Origin: Micromonospora sp. WMMD1120
GTDB lineage: Bacteria; Actinomycetota; Actinomycetes; Mycobacteriales; Micromonosporaceae
Reading direction: 5' to 3'
Length of the DNA stretch: 64,000 bases
Assembly (NCBI RefSeq): GCF_029626235.1
Contig: NZ_JARUBO010000005.1
Span: 186,001-250,000 of the forward strand
Shown in pieces: positions 10,681 to 20,400 of this stretch. The notes under the pieces were generated by a model that saw nothing but the letters and a program-made list of their open reading frames with translations, did not search any database and was not told where the DNA came from. Each line of letters begins with the position of its first letter. Within the stretch, counting starts at the first letter, position 1. The position numbers and the translations under genes were made by a program.

Positions 10681-11940
10681 CTACGGGTGCTCTGGATTTT
10701 CCTTTCGACGGGGATCACGGTCGCCCATCAGACTGGCCGGACCTATGACGGACCGCCCGAAACGGGCAGCAGCGGCGTCCGCGGCAGCTTCGGCCTCCCG
10801 CCAACCACGTTCGGGGGCGCCGAGAGCGAGCTGTTGGGAGAGGCCCTGCGCCGGGGCGAGCCCTTCCATCCGCACACCGACGAGGCGGATCCGCTCGCCC
10901 GGGTCCAACGCGGTGTAGAGCGCCCAGGCCGTGTCGAACATCTCCCGGGCGGTATCGGTGGGCACGTCGAGGGTCCGGGACCGGCTCACGGTGCGGAAGT
11001 CGGCCAGCCGGACCTTCAGCGCGACGGTGCGCCCGACCTGGCCGGAGCCACGCAACCGGACGCCGACCTTCGCGCTGAGCGCCAGAAGCGCACGGCGGAT
11101 CTCCAGCGGGTCGGCCACGTCGACGTCGAAGGTCACCTCCGCGCCGATCGACTTGTCCACGTGCTCGGGGCTGACCCGGCGCGGGTCCCGTCCCCAGGCC
11201 AGCTCGTGCAGGTGCGTCGCCGAGGCGGCGCCGACCGCGCGGCGGAGCATGCCCACCGGCGCCTCGGCGAGGTCGCCGACAGTGGCCAGGCCGAGCCGGC
11301 GCAGCGCCTCGGCGGCCCGCTCCCCCACCCCCCACAACGCGTTCACCGGCAACGGGTGCAGGAAGTCGAGCACCTGCCCGTGCGGGACGACCAGCAGGCC
11401 GTCCGGCTTGGCCCGGGTGGAGCCCAGCTTGGCAACGAACTTGCTCGGCGCCACCCCCACCGAGCAGGTCAACGCCTGCTCGTCGGCGACCCGGCGGCGG
11501 ATCAGCCGGGCGATGGTGGCCGGGGAGCCGAAGAGGCGGCGTGCGCCGGTCACGTCCAGGAACGCCTCGTCGAGGGAGAGCGGCTCGACGAGCGGGGTGA
11601 CGTCCCGGAAGATCTGCATGACCGCCCGCGAGGCCGCCGAGTAGGCGGTGAAATCCGGTGCCAGGTAGACCGCCTGCGGGCAGCGGGCACGCGCCTGGCT
11701 GGTCGGCATCGCGCTGCGGACGCCGTAGCGGCGGGCCTCGTAGCTGGCCGAGCTGACCACCCCGCGTGGCCCGAGCCCGCCGACGATCACCGGCCGGCCG
11801 CGGAGCTCGGGTCGGCGGCGCACCTCGACGGCGGCGAAGAAGGCGTCCATGTCGACGTGCAGGATCGGGCTGCCGGAGTCGTCGGCATCCGGCCCGAAGC
11901 GCGGATCGCCGCCCCGGGGCAACGACTGACTGCGGCCCAT
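10681..11940 (-). CDS. dinB: DNA polymerase IV (Y-family)
   Basis: A 419-residue Y-family translesion DNA polymerase. The catalytic acidic residues are visible in HVDMDAFFAAVE (near residue 30) and SLDEAFLDVTGA (near 120), so it should be active, unlike the ImuB homologue at 20.9 kb. A thumb with helix-hairpin-helix and a little-finger domain follow, and the C-terminal part LSQQLAL may be a clamp-binding peptide (inferred). No LexA box is seen just upstream. The gene is 42 bases after the phosphodiesterase gene and may be read through from it. GTG at 11943 is an equally possible start. Confidence 0.93.
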   Translation of the reverse strand: MGRSQSLPRGGDPRFGPDADDSGSPILHVDMDAFFAAVEVRRRPELRGRPVIVGGLGPRGVVSSASYEARRYGVRSAMPTSQARARCPQAVYLAPDFTAYSAASRAVMQIFRDVTPLVEPLSLDEAFLDVTGARRLFGSPATIARLIRRRVADEQALTCSVGVAPSKFVAKLGSTRAKPDGLLVVPHGQVLDFLHPLPVNALWGVGERAAEALRRLGLATVGDLAEAPVGMLRRAVGAASATHLHELAWGRDPRRVSPEHVDKSIGAEVTFDVDVADPLEIRRALLALSAKVGVRLRGSGQVGRTVALKVRLADFRTVSRSRTLDVPTDTAREMFDTAWALYTALDPGERIRLVGVRMEGLAPAQGLSQQLALGAPERGWREAEAAADAAAARFGRSVIGPASLMGDRDPRRKENPEHP

Positions 11941-11982
11941 CACGGCAGGTTAACCCGGGGGTACGACAGCACCGCCCGGCGG

Positions 11983-13155
11983 TCAGCCCCGGACGACCAG
12001 CAGCGGCACCGTCAGCTCGGTCGCGGTGTCCGACCCGTGGTACGCCACCAGCTTCGACGCCATCGGCCGCTCGGTACGACTGGCCATGACCGCGTACGTG
12101 TCGTTGCAGATCACCACGACGTCGCCGATCCGTGCGAGGTGCTCCTCGGCGACCGGCCCGAACCAGCCGGTTGCCACCACGGCGTCGCGGGTGCGGACCC
12201 GCGCCGCCTCGCCCAGCACCTCCGACCACGCGGCCATCACGTCGTCGACAGCGCCCGGCTCGACGTGCAGGTAACGCACCCGCGCCTCGCCGGCCACCAG
12301 CCGTACACCGGCCCGCAGGCGCGAGTCGGTGTCCAGGTCGAAGCGGTGCGCGGCGGGGATGTCGAGCTGCCCGTGGTCGGCGGTCACCAGCAGCGCCGCG
12401 TCCGACGGCAGCCCGTCGACCAGCCGGGCGAGCAGGCCGTCCACCTCGGTGGCGGCGATCCGCCAGGGCTCCGAGTCGACGCCGTGGACGTGGCCGTACC
12501 GGTCCAGGTCGGCGTGGTAACCGGAGACTAGCGTCGGCCCGGAGCCGGTGGCCAGGGCGGCCAGCATGGCGTCGGCCACCGCCTGGCCGCCGGCGGCGCC
12601 CCGGAAGTCGCCGCCCCGGTTCGCGGCCAGCGTCAACCCGCTGCCACCGAACTCCGGACGGCTCACCACCGTCGTGGTCACCCCCGCGGCGCGGGCGCGT
12701 TCAAGCTGGGTGGGCACCGGCTGCCAGGTCAACGGTGACGGGTCGGCGGCCCAGTCGGTGTGGGTGAGCACCCGGTCGGTGCCGGGCACCCGCACGGTGA
12801 AGCCGACCACCCCGTGCGCCCCCGGAGCGACACCGGTGCCCAGCGACACCAGGCTGGTCGGGGTGGTGGACGGGAAGCCGGCGACGAGCGGCCGGCCCAC
12901 CGTCGCCGCGAGTCCGGCGAGGGTCGGCGCGTACGGCGCGGCGGTCGGCACCTGGTACCACCCGAGCCCGTCCACCAGCAGCACGGCGATCCGACGTACG
13001 CCGACCAGCGCGGGCACGAGCCCGAGCGGATCGGGTGAGCCGGGCACGCCCAGCACGGCCAGCGCGCTGGGCAGCACGTCGGCGAGACGGCCGTCGCCGT
13101 GCTCCGGCCCGAGGACGTCCAGCGGCGCCGGCGGGCCGCCCGGTGCGGCGATCAT
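11983..13155 (-). CDS. Nucleotide pyrophosphatase/phosphodiesterase family protein
   Basis: A 390-residue enzyme of the alkaline-phosphatase superfamily (type I phosphodiesterase/nucleotide pyrophosphatase). Metal-binding Asp is in VLLVDGLGWY (near 55), the nucleophile Thr region is FPSTTPTSLVSLGTG (near 92), and a second metal site is TADHGQLDIP (near 257). No signal peptide is seen, so it is probably cytoplasmic. The ATG at 13155 overlaps the methyltransferase stop (ATGA). An upstream extension to 13578 lies inside the methyltransferase and is rejected. The natural substrate is not identifiable. Confidence 0.87.
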   Translation of the reverse strand: MIAAPGGPPAPLDVLGPEHGDGRLADVLPSALAVLGVPGSPDPLGLVPALVGVRRIAVLLVDGLGWYQVPTAAPYAPTLAGLAATVGRPLVAGFPSTTPTSLVSLGTGVAPGAHGVVGFTVRVPGTDRVLTHTDWAADPSPLTWQPVPTQLERARAAGVTTTVVSRPEFGGSGLTLAANRGGDFRGAAGGQAVADAMLAALATGSGPTLVSGYHADLDRYGHVHGVDSEPWRIAATEVDGLLARLVDGLPSDAALLVTADHGQLDIPAAHRFDLDTDSRLRAGVRLVAGEARVRYLHVEPGAVDDVMAAWSEVLGEAARVRTRDAVVATGWFGPVAEEHLARIGDVVVICNDTYAVMASRTERPMASKLVAYHGSDTATELTVPLLVVRG

Positions 13156-13919
13156 GCCGGTCGGCGGGCGAACAGGTGCAGTTGGGCGGCGAGGTCGCGG
13201 TACGGCACCTGGGCTGCCAGCGCGCGTTCCAGGTCGACCACGGCGGCGGACTGCCCGTCCGAGACGGCGGCCGGCAGCAGGTCGGCGAGCACGCGTACCC
13301 CGTGGATCTCCTCGACCATGAGCCCGGCGGCGCCGAGCAGCGCGGCGGCCCCGGTCGCGTCGTAGCGTCGCCGCAGGGTGTCGCGCGGGCCGGCGGTGCC
13401 GGCCGGGTCGGCGGCCAGGGCGGCCGCGACGTCCAGGTGCCCGTTCATCGCCCGGCCCAGCACGGCGGCGGCCCGGCCGGCCAACAGCACGCTCGCGGCG
13501 CCACCGGGGCGCAGCGCGGTGGCCACCGCGGTCACCACCGGCGTCGGATCGTCGACGACCTCCAGGACGGCGTGGCACAGCACCAGGTCGACGCCGGCCG
13601 GCTCGACCAGCCCGGCGAGCGCGTCACCGTCGCCCTGCACGGCGACGACCCGGTCGGCGACCCCGGCCTCGGCGGCGCGGCGGGTCAGCGCTGCCAACGC
13701 GTCCGGGCTGGCGTCGACCACAGTGACGCGGTGCCCGGCCTGGGCGAGGGGTACGGCGAAGCCGCCGGTGCCGCCGCCCACGTCCAGCACGGTCAGCTCG
13801 GCGTCGCCGCGTCGGTCCAGCTCGGCGCGCAGCACCGACCAGATCACTGCGGTACGGGGGGTCAGCGGCGGTCCGGCGAACCGGCCTCGGGTCTGCTCCA
13901 CCCGGTCGAGCCTAGTCAC
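13152..13919 (-). CDS. Class I SAM-dependent methyltransferase
   Basis: A 255-residue methyltransferase with the Rossmann SAM-binding motif VLDVGGGTGGF near residue 43, the acidic residue after strand 2 in VTVVDAS, and VDLVLCHAVLEV for motif IV. The layout resembles SmtA/UbiE-like proteins, but the substrate is unknown. It begins 9 bases after the last ABC permease and overlaps the next gene by four bases, so it is part of the transporter operon or reads through from it. GTG/ATG alternatives are not obvious; the ATG at 13919 gives a normal N-terminus. Confidence 0.87.
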   Translation of the reverse strand: MTRLDRVEQTRGRFAGPPLTPRTAVIWSVLRAELDRRGDAELTVLDVGGGTGGFAVPLAQAGHRVTVVDASPDALAALTRRAAEAGVADRVVAVQGDGDALAGLVEPAGVDLVLCHAVLEVVDDPTPVVTAVATALRPGGAASVLLAGRAAAVLGRAMNGHLDVAAALAADPAGTAGPRDTLRRRYDATGAAALLGAAGLMVEEIHGVRVLADLLPAAVSDGQSAAVVDLERALAAQVPYRDLAAQLHLFARRPA

Positions 13920-13928
13920 CTGCCGCGC

Positions 13929-14852
13929 TCAGCCCTTACGGCCGGTGGTGGCGATGCCCTCGACGAAGTGCCGCTGCGCCAGGAAGAACAGAATGATCAT
14001 CGGGATGGTGGCCAGGACGCTGCCGGCGAGCACGATCTCCCACTGCTGCTCACCGCCGTAGCCGAACCGGTCCAGCACCACCTTGAGACCGCGCGGCAGG
14101 GTGTAGAGCTGCTCGTCGCGCAGGTAGATGAGCGGCTTGAGCAGGTCCGTCCAACTGGCCTTGAACTCGAACACGAAGGCGACCAGCAACGCCGGTCGGA
14201 TCAGCGGAAACGCCATCTTCCAGAACAACTGCGGATAGCTCGCCCCGTCCACCCGGGCGGCCTCGAAGTATTCCCGCGGCAGCGACAGCAGGAACTGCCG
14301 CAGCAGGAAGATGTAGAACGCGGAGCCGAACAGGTTGCCCGCCCAGAGCGGCACCTGCGTGTTCGTCAGACCCAGGTTCGACCAGATCAGGTACGTCGGG
14401 ATCATGGTGACCGCGAACGGCAGCATCATGGTCGCCAGCACCAGCCCGAAGAGCAGGTTGCGACCGGGAAACCGGAAGTAGGCGAAGCCGAAGGCCACCC
14501 AGGCGCTGGAGAGGGTGACCGCCGTGGCGGCGGCGACCCCGACCACCACGCTGTTGCCGAACCAGGTCAGCAGCGGCACGGCCCGCCACGCCTCGGCGTA
14601 GTTCTCCGGGGCGAACGGCAGGGGCAGGAAGCCGGGGGCGAAGACGTACTCCCGGGGGCGCAGTGAGGCGCTGACCAGCCAGACGAACGGCAGCATGAAG
14701 ATCACCGCGGCGCCGACGAGAGCCGCGACGAAGAGCACCCGGCGCCAGGGTGACCGGCCGGGCTCCTCGGCCGGCGGGCGGCGCGCCGCCGACCGGGCCG
14801 GCCGGAGGCCGGGTACCGGTGCGGCGGCGCTGCGTTCGACGGCTGTCGTCAC
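13929..14852 (-). CDS. Carbohydrate ABC transporter permease (MalG-like)
   Basis: A 307-residue inner-membrane permease with six predicted helices. The EAA loop that contacts the ATPase is EAARVDGASYPQLFWKMAFP near residue 196. After a Pro/Arg-rich N-terminal tail the first helix is VLFVAALVGAAVIFMLPFVW. It is the second permease of a CUT1-type sugar importer. The GTG start overlaps the stop of a tiny coupled ORF (GTGA). No ATPase gene is present nearby. In actinobacteria such importers usually share a separate MsiK-type ATPase, which I infer here. Confidence 0.92.
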   Translation of the reverse strand: MTTAVERSAAAPVPGLRPARSAARRPPAEEPGRSPWRRVLFVAALVGAAVIFMLPFVWLVSASLRPREYVFAPGFLPLPFAPENYAEAWRAVPLLTWFGNSVVVGVAAATAVTLSSAWVAFGFAYFRFPGRNLLFGLVLATMMLPFAVTMIPTYLIWSNLGLTNTQVPLWAGNLFGSAFYIFLLRQFLLSLPREYFEAARVDGASYPQLFWKMAFPLIRPALLVAFVFEFKASWTDLLKPLIYLRDEQLYTLPRGLKVVLDRFGYGGEQQWEIVLAGSVLATIPMIILFFLAQRHFVEGIATTGRKG

Positions 14853-15022
14853 GGCTGGTTCCCGGCTGCCAACTCGTCCTCCGCCCGGGACCGCCGGGCG
14901 TTCGCCACCGGCCCGTCGGTGACCTGGTACTCGCGCGGCTCCAGGCGCTGGGCGGGCACCCAGCCGGCGGTCAGTCGGGTCCGTCGCGCGTTGGCCACGC
15001 CGTTGTGGCCCATCATGCCCAT
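14849..15022 (-). CDS. 57-residue ORF coupled between two ABC permease genes
   Basis: A short ORF fills the whole space between the two permease genes. Its ATG shares one base with the upstream permease stop (TGATG) and its stop overlaps the downstream permease GTG (GTGA), so all three should be translated in sequence. The product starts MGMMGHNGVANARRTR and carries the octet VANARRTR (residues 9-16) again as VANARRSR (39-46). It is basic and hydrophilic with no membrane segment. I do not recognise a family. It may be a small transporter partner, a coupling peptide with no function of its own, or the product of an internal duplication. Exact fit to both neighbours is the main evidence that it is real. 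Confidence 0.6.
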   Translation of the reverse strand: MGMMGHNGVANARRTRLTAGWVPAQRLEPREYQVTDGPVANARRSRAEDELAAGNQP

Positions 15023-15969
15023 CACTTGTCTTCCCCCTCGTAGTACACGAACCGGTTGCTGAGTTTCACCTGCACCAGGGTGATCACCAAGATAATCACG
15101 AAGAGCAGCCAGGCCATCGCCGAGGCGAGGCCCATGTGGAGGAACTGGAACGCCTCCCGGAACAGGTGGATGACGTAGAAGCTCGCCGCGTCGCTGTTGA
15201 ACGAGCTCTGGGTCTGCCGGTTACCGAAGTACATCGTGTAGACCTCGGTGAACATCTGTAGCGACGCGATCGTGTTGACGATCAACGTGAAGAACAGCGC
15301 CCCCGAGATCATCGGCAGGGTGACCGAGCGGAACCGGGCCCAGGGGCCTGCGCCGTCGATGGCCGCCGCCTCGTACAGGTCGCGCGGGACGTTCTGCAAC
15401 GCGGCCAGGTAGATGATCACGGTGGAGCCGAGACTCCACAGGCTCATCAGGATGATGCCCGGCATCACCCAGTTCGGGTCGGTGGTCCAACTCGGACCGG
15501 AAACCCCGACCCATCCGAGCGCCCGGTTGATCAAGCCGTCCTGGGTGTTGAGCAACAGCAGGAACAGGATGCCGACGGCCACCGCCGGGGTCATCACCGG
15601 CAGGTAGAAGACGGTCCGGAAGAACCCCTGCAACCGGCCGACCCGCTTGAGCAGCAGCGCCAACCCCAGCGAGATCAGCATCACCAGCGGCACGTGCAGC
15701 GCCGTGTAGTAGACCGTGTTGCCCAGGCTGCGGGCGACCGACGGGTCGCTCATCAGCTCCCGGTAGTTGTCCAGCCCGGTGTACTCGGGTGGGTTGATCA
15801 CGTCGTACTCGGTGAAGCTCAACCACAGGCTCGCGACCATCGGCCCGGCGTAGAAGACCAGGAACCCGACGATCCAGGGCGCCAGGAAGAGGTACGCCCA
15901 GCGGGCCTCCCGCCGGGCCAGCGGCGTACGGCGACGCCGGCCCGGGGCGGGAGCGGTGACGGTGGCCAC
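15022..15969 (-). CDS. Carbohydrate ABC transporter permease (MalF-like)
   Basis: A 315-residue permease with six predicted helices. The EAA loop is EAAAIDGAGPWARFRSVTLP near residue 201. A short basic N-terminus (GRRRRTPLARREARW) precedes helix 1. It forms the importer channel with the MalG-like protein encoded two ORFs downstream. It follows the binding-protein gene by 6 bases. Substrate class is inferred to be an oligosaccharide because of the CUT1 architecture; no glycosidase is linked to the operon to refine that. Confidence 0.92.
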   Translation of the reverse strand: MATVTAPAPGRRRRTPLARREARWAYLFLAPWIVGFLVFYAGPMVASLWLSFTEYDVINPPEYTGLDNYRELMSDPSVARSLGNTVYYTALHVPLVMLISLGLALLLKRVGRLQGFFRTVFYLPVMTPAVAVGILFLLLLNTQDGLINRALGWVGVSGPSWTTDPNWVMPGIILMSLWSLGSTVIIYLAALQNVPRDLYEAAAIDGAGPWARFRSVTLPMISGALFFTLIVNTIASLQMFTEVYTMYFGNRQTQSSFNSDAASFYVIHLFREAFQFLHMGLASAMAWLLFVIILVITLVQVKLSNRFVYYEGEDK

Positions 15970-15975
15970 CGTCTC

Positions 15976-17325
15976 CTACTTCGCGGCCTTGTCGAGGGCC
16001 GCCGCGGCCTCTCCCTGGGCCCGCCGCAACGCCTGTGCGGGCTGCTCCTGACCGGCGAGCACCCGGTTGACGGCGTCGTAGTACGCCTTGTCGAACTCGG
16101 CGCCGGCCGGCGAGGCGGGCACCGCGAACGCGGCGTCCTGCACCGAGCGGATGGTGACCACCGCGTCGTCGAAGCGCTTGTTGCCGGTCGGCTGGTACAG
16201 CTCGTCGAAGATCCTCTTGTCCGCCTCCTCGTTGGCGGTGTAGAGGCCGGTGAACGGCTGACCGGCGGCCTTGCGGGCGTCCACCCGGGCCTTGGCGGCG
16301 GCCACCCAGGTGTCGGTGGCGGTCATCTGCTTGACGAACGCGCACGCGGCGTCCGGGTTCTTCGCGCCCTTGGTGATCACCCAGGCCTGCCCGGCGGACT
16401 GGGTCAGCGGCCTGCCCTGCCGGTCCACGAACGGCTTGACCACCAGCTCGGCGTTCGGGGTGTTCTTGGCGGCCTGGTTGAGGAACCACTCCTCCATGGG
16501 CCACGCCACGATCTGGTTCTTCGACAGCGGGTTCTGCGCGCCGAAGAAGTCGAAGGTGTCCCGGAACGACTTGAAGTTTCCCCAGCCACCCTGCTGCCGG
16601 ATGAGGTTGACCCCGGTGGTCAGCGCTTCGATCACCTTGGGGTCGTCCAGCTTGGCGGTACGGCCGTCGGCGGAGAGCATGTCGGCTCCGTTGGCCTTGG
16701 CCCACATCGGCAGGAACTCGGGGATCTTCGGGTCGATGCCGATCCGGGTGAGCCGCCCGCCGGAGACCGCGGCCAACCTCGCGTTGAGCGCGGGCAGCGC
16801 CGCCCAGTCCGCCAGGTTCACCTGGTCGGCGGTCATACCGAGCTGCTTGAGCAGCGCTTCGTTGAGGTAGACCACCCGGACCGTGGAGAACTCCGGGATG
16901 CCGTAGACGGTGCCGTCGAGGGTGACCTGCTCGCGCGCGGCGGGCCGGTACTGCGCGAGGTCGATGTTCTGCTTCTCGACACAGTCGGTGAGCGGCTGGA
17001 TGGAGCCGCGCTTGGCGTACGTGCCGATCAGTTTGCGGTCCATGTAGACCAGGTCCGGCGGGTTGCCCGAGGCGACGGCGGAGAGGAACTGCTGCTCGTC
17101 GAAGGCGCCCTCGGTGATCGTCAGCTCGACGTCCGGGTGGTCCCGCTTGAACGCGTCGACGCGGGTGGTGGCGATCTCGTCGGAGAAGCCGAAACCCATG
17201 GTGCTGAGCGTGCCCCTGGTGGCGGTGCCGCCCTGCTCGCCGTCGCCGCCACCGACGCCTCCGCAGCCGGCGAGCGCCACTGTGAGCGCGCCGACGACCG
17301 CTGTCGCCCGCAGTATCCGTGCCAT
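15976..17325 (-). CDS. Sugar ABC transporter substrate-binding lipoprotein
   Basis: A 449-residue extracellular solute-binding protein of family 1. The N-terminus has a lipoprotein signal peptide with lipobox LAGC (cysteine at about residue 21) followed by a glycine-rich linker, so it is anchored outside the membrane. DxxxGFGFSDE and PEFSTVRVVYLNEALLKQLG are typical of the MalE-like fold. It is first in the operon with two permeases. GGGGAGGA precedes the ATG. The 96-base gap upstream toward dnaE2 is the likely promoter area, but I see no clear LacI-type operator in it. Confidence 0.92.
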   Translation of the reverse strand: MARILRATAVVGALTVALAGCGGVGGGDGEQGGTATRGTLSTMGFGFSDEIATTRVDAFKRDHPDVELTITEGAFDEQQFLSAVASGNPPDLVYMDRKLIGTYAKRGSIQPLTDCVEKQNIDLAQYRPAAREQVTLDGTVYGIPEFSTVRVVYLNEALLKQLGMTADQVNLADWAALPALNARLAAVSGGRLTRIGIDPKIPEFLPMWAKANGADMLSADGRTAKLDDPKVIEALTTGVNLIRQQGGWGNFKSFRDTFDFFGAQNPLSKNQIVAWPMEEWFLNQAAKNTPNAELVVKPFVDRQGRPLTQSAGQAWVITKGAKNPDAACAFVKQMTATDTWVAAAKARVDARKAAGQPFTGLYTANEEADKRIFDELYQPTGNKRFDDAVVTIRSVQDAAFAVPASPAGAEFDKAYYDAVNRVLAGQEQPAQALRRAQGEAAAALDKAAK

Positions 17326-17421
17326 CTGGTCCTCCCCGAATCCGCGCGCCGCACCGCCCGCGCGACCTGCACTGCTCCTCTTCTCCTCGACTCCGAGCCC
17401 GAAACACCGGTAACGAAAAGA

Positions 17422-20400
17422 TCACCGAAAGTCACGGGAGGCGGGGCTGACCGGCGGCTCGATCGCGTCCAGCCGGTCGGCGACCAGGTTGGTCACCCCC
17501 TCGTGCCGCTGCAACCGCCCCCGGACCACCAGCGCGGCGCTGGTCCGGGCCACCCGCCGGTAGCGCTGCCACAACCCCGGTGAGCAGGTGACGTTGAGCA
17601 TCCCGGTCTCGTCCTCCAGGTTGAGGAAGGTGACCCCGCCCGCGGTCGCCGGACGTTGTCGGTGGGTGACGATGCCGCCGACGCGGATCCGCTGTCCCGG
17701 TTCCACCCGGCCCAGCCGGGCGATCGGCACCGCGCCGAGCACGTCGAGCTGCCCCCTGATGAACCGGGCGGGATGGCTCTCCGGGGACAACCCGGTGGCC
17801 CACACGTCGGCGACCAGCCGGTCCACCGCCTCCATCCCCGGCAGCGTCGGGGCCGCCGCGCCGGTCACCGTGCCGGGCAGCCGGCCCGGCCGGTCCTGGG
17901 CCGCCGCGCCGGCGGCCCAGAGCGCCTGCCGCCGGGTCAGGCCGAAACAGGCGAAGGCGTCCGCGGTGGCCAACGCCTCCAGCTGCGCCGCGGTGAGACC
18001 GACCCGCCGGGCCAGATCCGGCATGTCCCGGTACGGCCCGTGCGCCGCCCGCTCGGCCTCGATCCGCTCGGCCACCTCGACGCCGAGGGTACGCACGCTG
18101 GACAGCCCCAACCGGACGGCCGGCCCGCCCAGCCCCCAGGCGTGCGGCGGCTCCCCCGGCACGCTGCCCCAGCGGGTGTCCGGGGTGGACTCCAACACCG
18201 CCTTCGCGCCGCTGGCGTTGATGTCCGGGCGGTGGACCTGCACCCCGTGCCGGCGGGCGTCGTCGACCAGGGTCTGCGGGGAGTAGAAGCCCATCGGTTG
18301 GGCGTTGAGCAGCGCGGCCAGGAACGGCGCCGGGTGGTAGCGCTTGAGCCAGGAGCTGGCGTACACCAGGTAGGCGAAGCTCATCGCGTGGCTCTCCGGG
18401 AAACCGTAGCTGGCGAACGCGGTGAGCTTGCGGTAGACGTCGTCGGCCAGCTCGCCGGTGATGCCCCGCTCGGCCATCCCGGCGTAGAGCCGGTCGGCGA
18501 TCCGGTTCATCCGCTCGACCGAGCGTTTGGCGCCCATCGCCCGACGCAGCTGGTCGGCCTCGGCCGCGTCGAAGCCGGCCAGGTCGATGGCGAGCTGCAT
18601 CAACTGCTCCTGGAACAGCGGCACCCCCAGGGTCTTCTCCAGCGCGTTGCGCATCAGCGGGTGCGCGAAGGTCACCGGCTCCTGGCCGTTCTTGCGCCTG
18701 ATGAACGGGTGCACCGAGCCACCCTGGATCGGACCGGGCCGGATCAGCGCCACCTCGACCACCAGGTCGTAGAACTCGCGCGGCTTGAGCCGGGGCAGGG
18801 TGGCCATCTGGGCCCGACTCTCCACCTGGAACACCCCCACCGAGTCGGCCCGGCAGAGCATGTCGTAGACCTCCGGGTCGTCCAGGGTCATGTCACCCAG
18901 GTCGAGACTCTCGCCGATCATGTCGTAGCCGTAGTGCAGGGCGGAGAGCATGCCGAGGCCGAGCAGGTCGAACTTGACCAGGCCCACAGCGGCGCAGTCG
19001 TCCTTGTCCCACTGCAGGACGCTGCGCCCGGGCATCCGCCCCCACTCCACCGGGCAGACCTCGATCACCGGCCGGTCGCAGATCACCATGCCGCCGGAGT
19101 GGATGCCCAGGTGCCGGGGGAACGTCTGCAACTCGTTGGCGTACTGCACCACCTGCTCGGGGATGTTCTCGACGTCGACGGTGGCGACCGAGCCCCACCT
19201 GTCGATCTGCTTGCTCCAGGCGTCCTGCTGCCCCGGCGAGTAACCGAACGCCTTGGCCACGTCCCGCACCGCCGACCGGGGCCGGTAGGAGATGACGTTG
19301 GCGACCTGGGCGGCGTGCTCCCGGCCGTAGCGGGTGTAGACGTGCTGGATCACCTCCTCCCGCCGGTCGGACTCGATGTCCACGTCGATGTCCGGTGGGC
19401 CGTCCCGTTCCGGGGCGAGGAAGCGCTCGAAGAGCAGTTGGTGCCGGACCGCGTCCACGTTGGTGATCCGCAGCGCGTAGCAGACCGCCGAGTTGGCCGC
19501 CGACCCCCGGCCCTGGCAGTAGATGTCCTGCTTCCGGCAGAACGTGACGATGTCGTAGACCACCAGGAAGTAGCCGGGGAATCCCAACTCCTCGATCATG
19601 TTCAGTTCGTGGTCGAGCTGCGCGTACGCCGTCGGGTGCGCCTGCGGCGGCCCGTAGCGCTCGCGGGCCCCGTCGGCGGTCAGCTTCCGCAGCCAGCTCA
19701 TCTCGGTGTGCCCCGGCGGCACCGGGTACGCCGGCAACCGCGGCGCAACCAGTTGCAGGTCGAAGGCCAGCTCCGCGCCGAACTCGGCGGCCCGCGCCAC
19801 CGCCCCCGGGTACGCGGCGAACCGGGCCGCCATCTCCGCCCCGCTGCGCAGGTGGGCGGTGGCCGCCGCGGGCAACCAGCCGTCGATCTCGTCCAGACTG
19901 CGCCGGGCCCGCACCGCGGCGACGGTGGTGGCCAGGCGACGCCGGCCGGGGCTGGCGTAGTGCACGTTGTTGCTGGCCACCGTCGGCAGCCCGGCCGCGG
20001 CGGCCAGTTCGGCGAGCGCGTCGTTGCGGTCGGCGTCGACCGGATGACCGTGGTCGGTCAGCTCCACCGCCACCGTCTCCGCCCCGAAGAGCGCGGTCAG
20101 CCGGTCCAACTCGCGGGCCGCCGCGTCCACCCCCTCGGTGAGCAGGGCCCCCGGCACGTGCCCCTTGCGGCAGCCGGTCAACACCAGCACGTGGTCGCGC
20201 AGCTCGGCGGCGACCTCCTCCAGCTCCCCGTAGACCGGGCGGCCCTTCTCCCCACCCCGCAACTGGGCGCGGGCGATGGTGGTGGCCAGCCGGGCGTACC
20301 CCTCGTGGCCGTGCGCGAGCACCAGCAGGTGCGCGCCGTGCGGGTCCGGCTCGCCGTTCTGCGGGCCGGGCAGCCCGAGGGACAGCTCCGCGCCGAAGAT

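Noticed and set aside
10420..12531. 703-codon plus-strand ORF opposite dinB and the phosphodiesterase
   Set aside because: Covers parts of two real genes; no family likeness.
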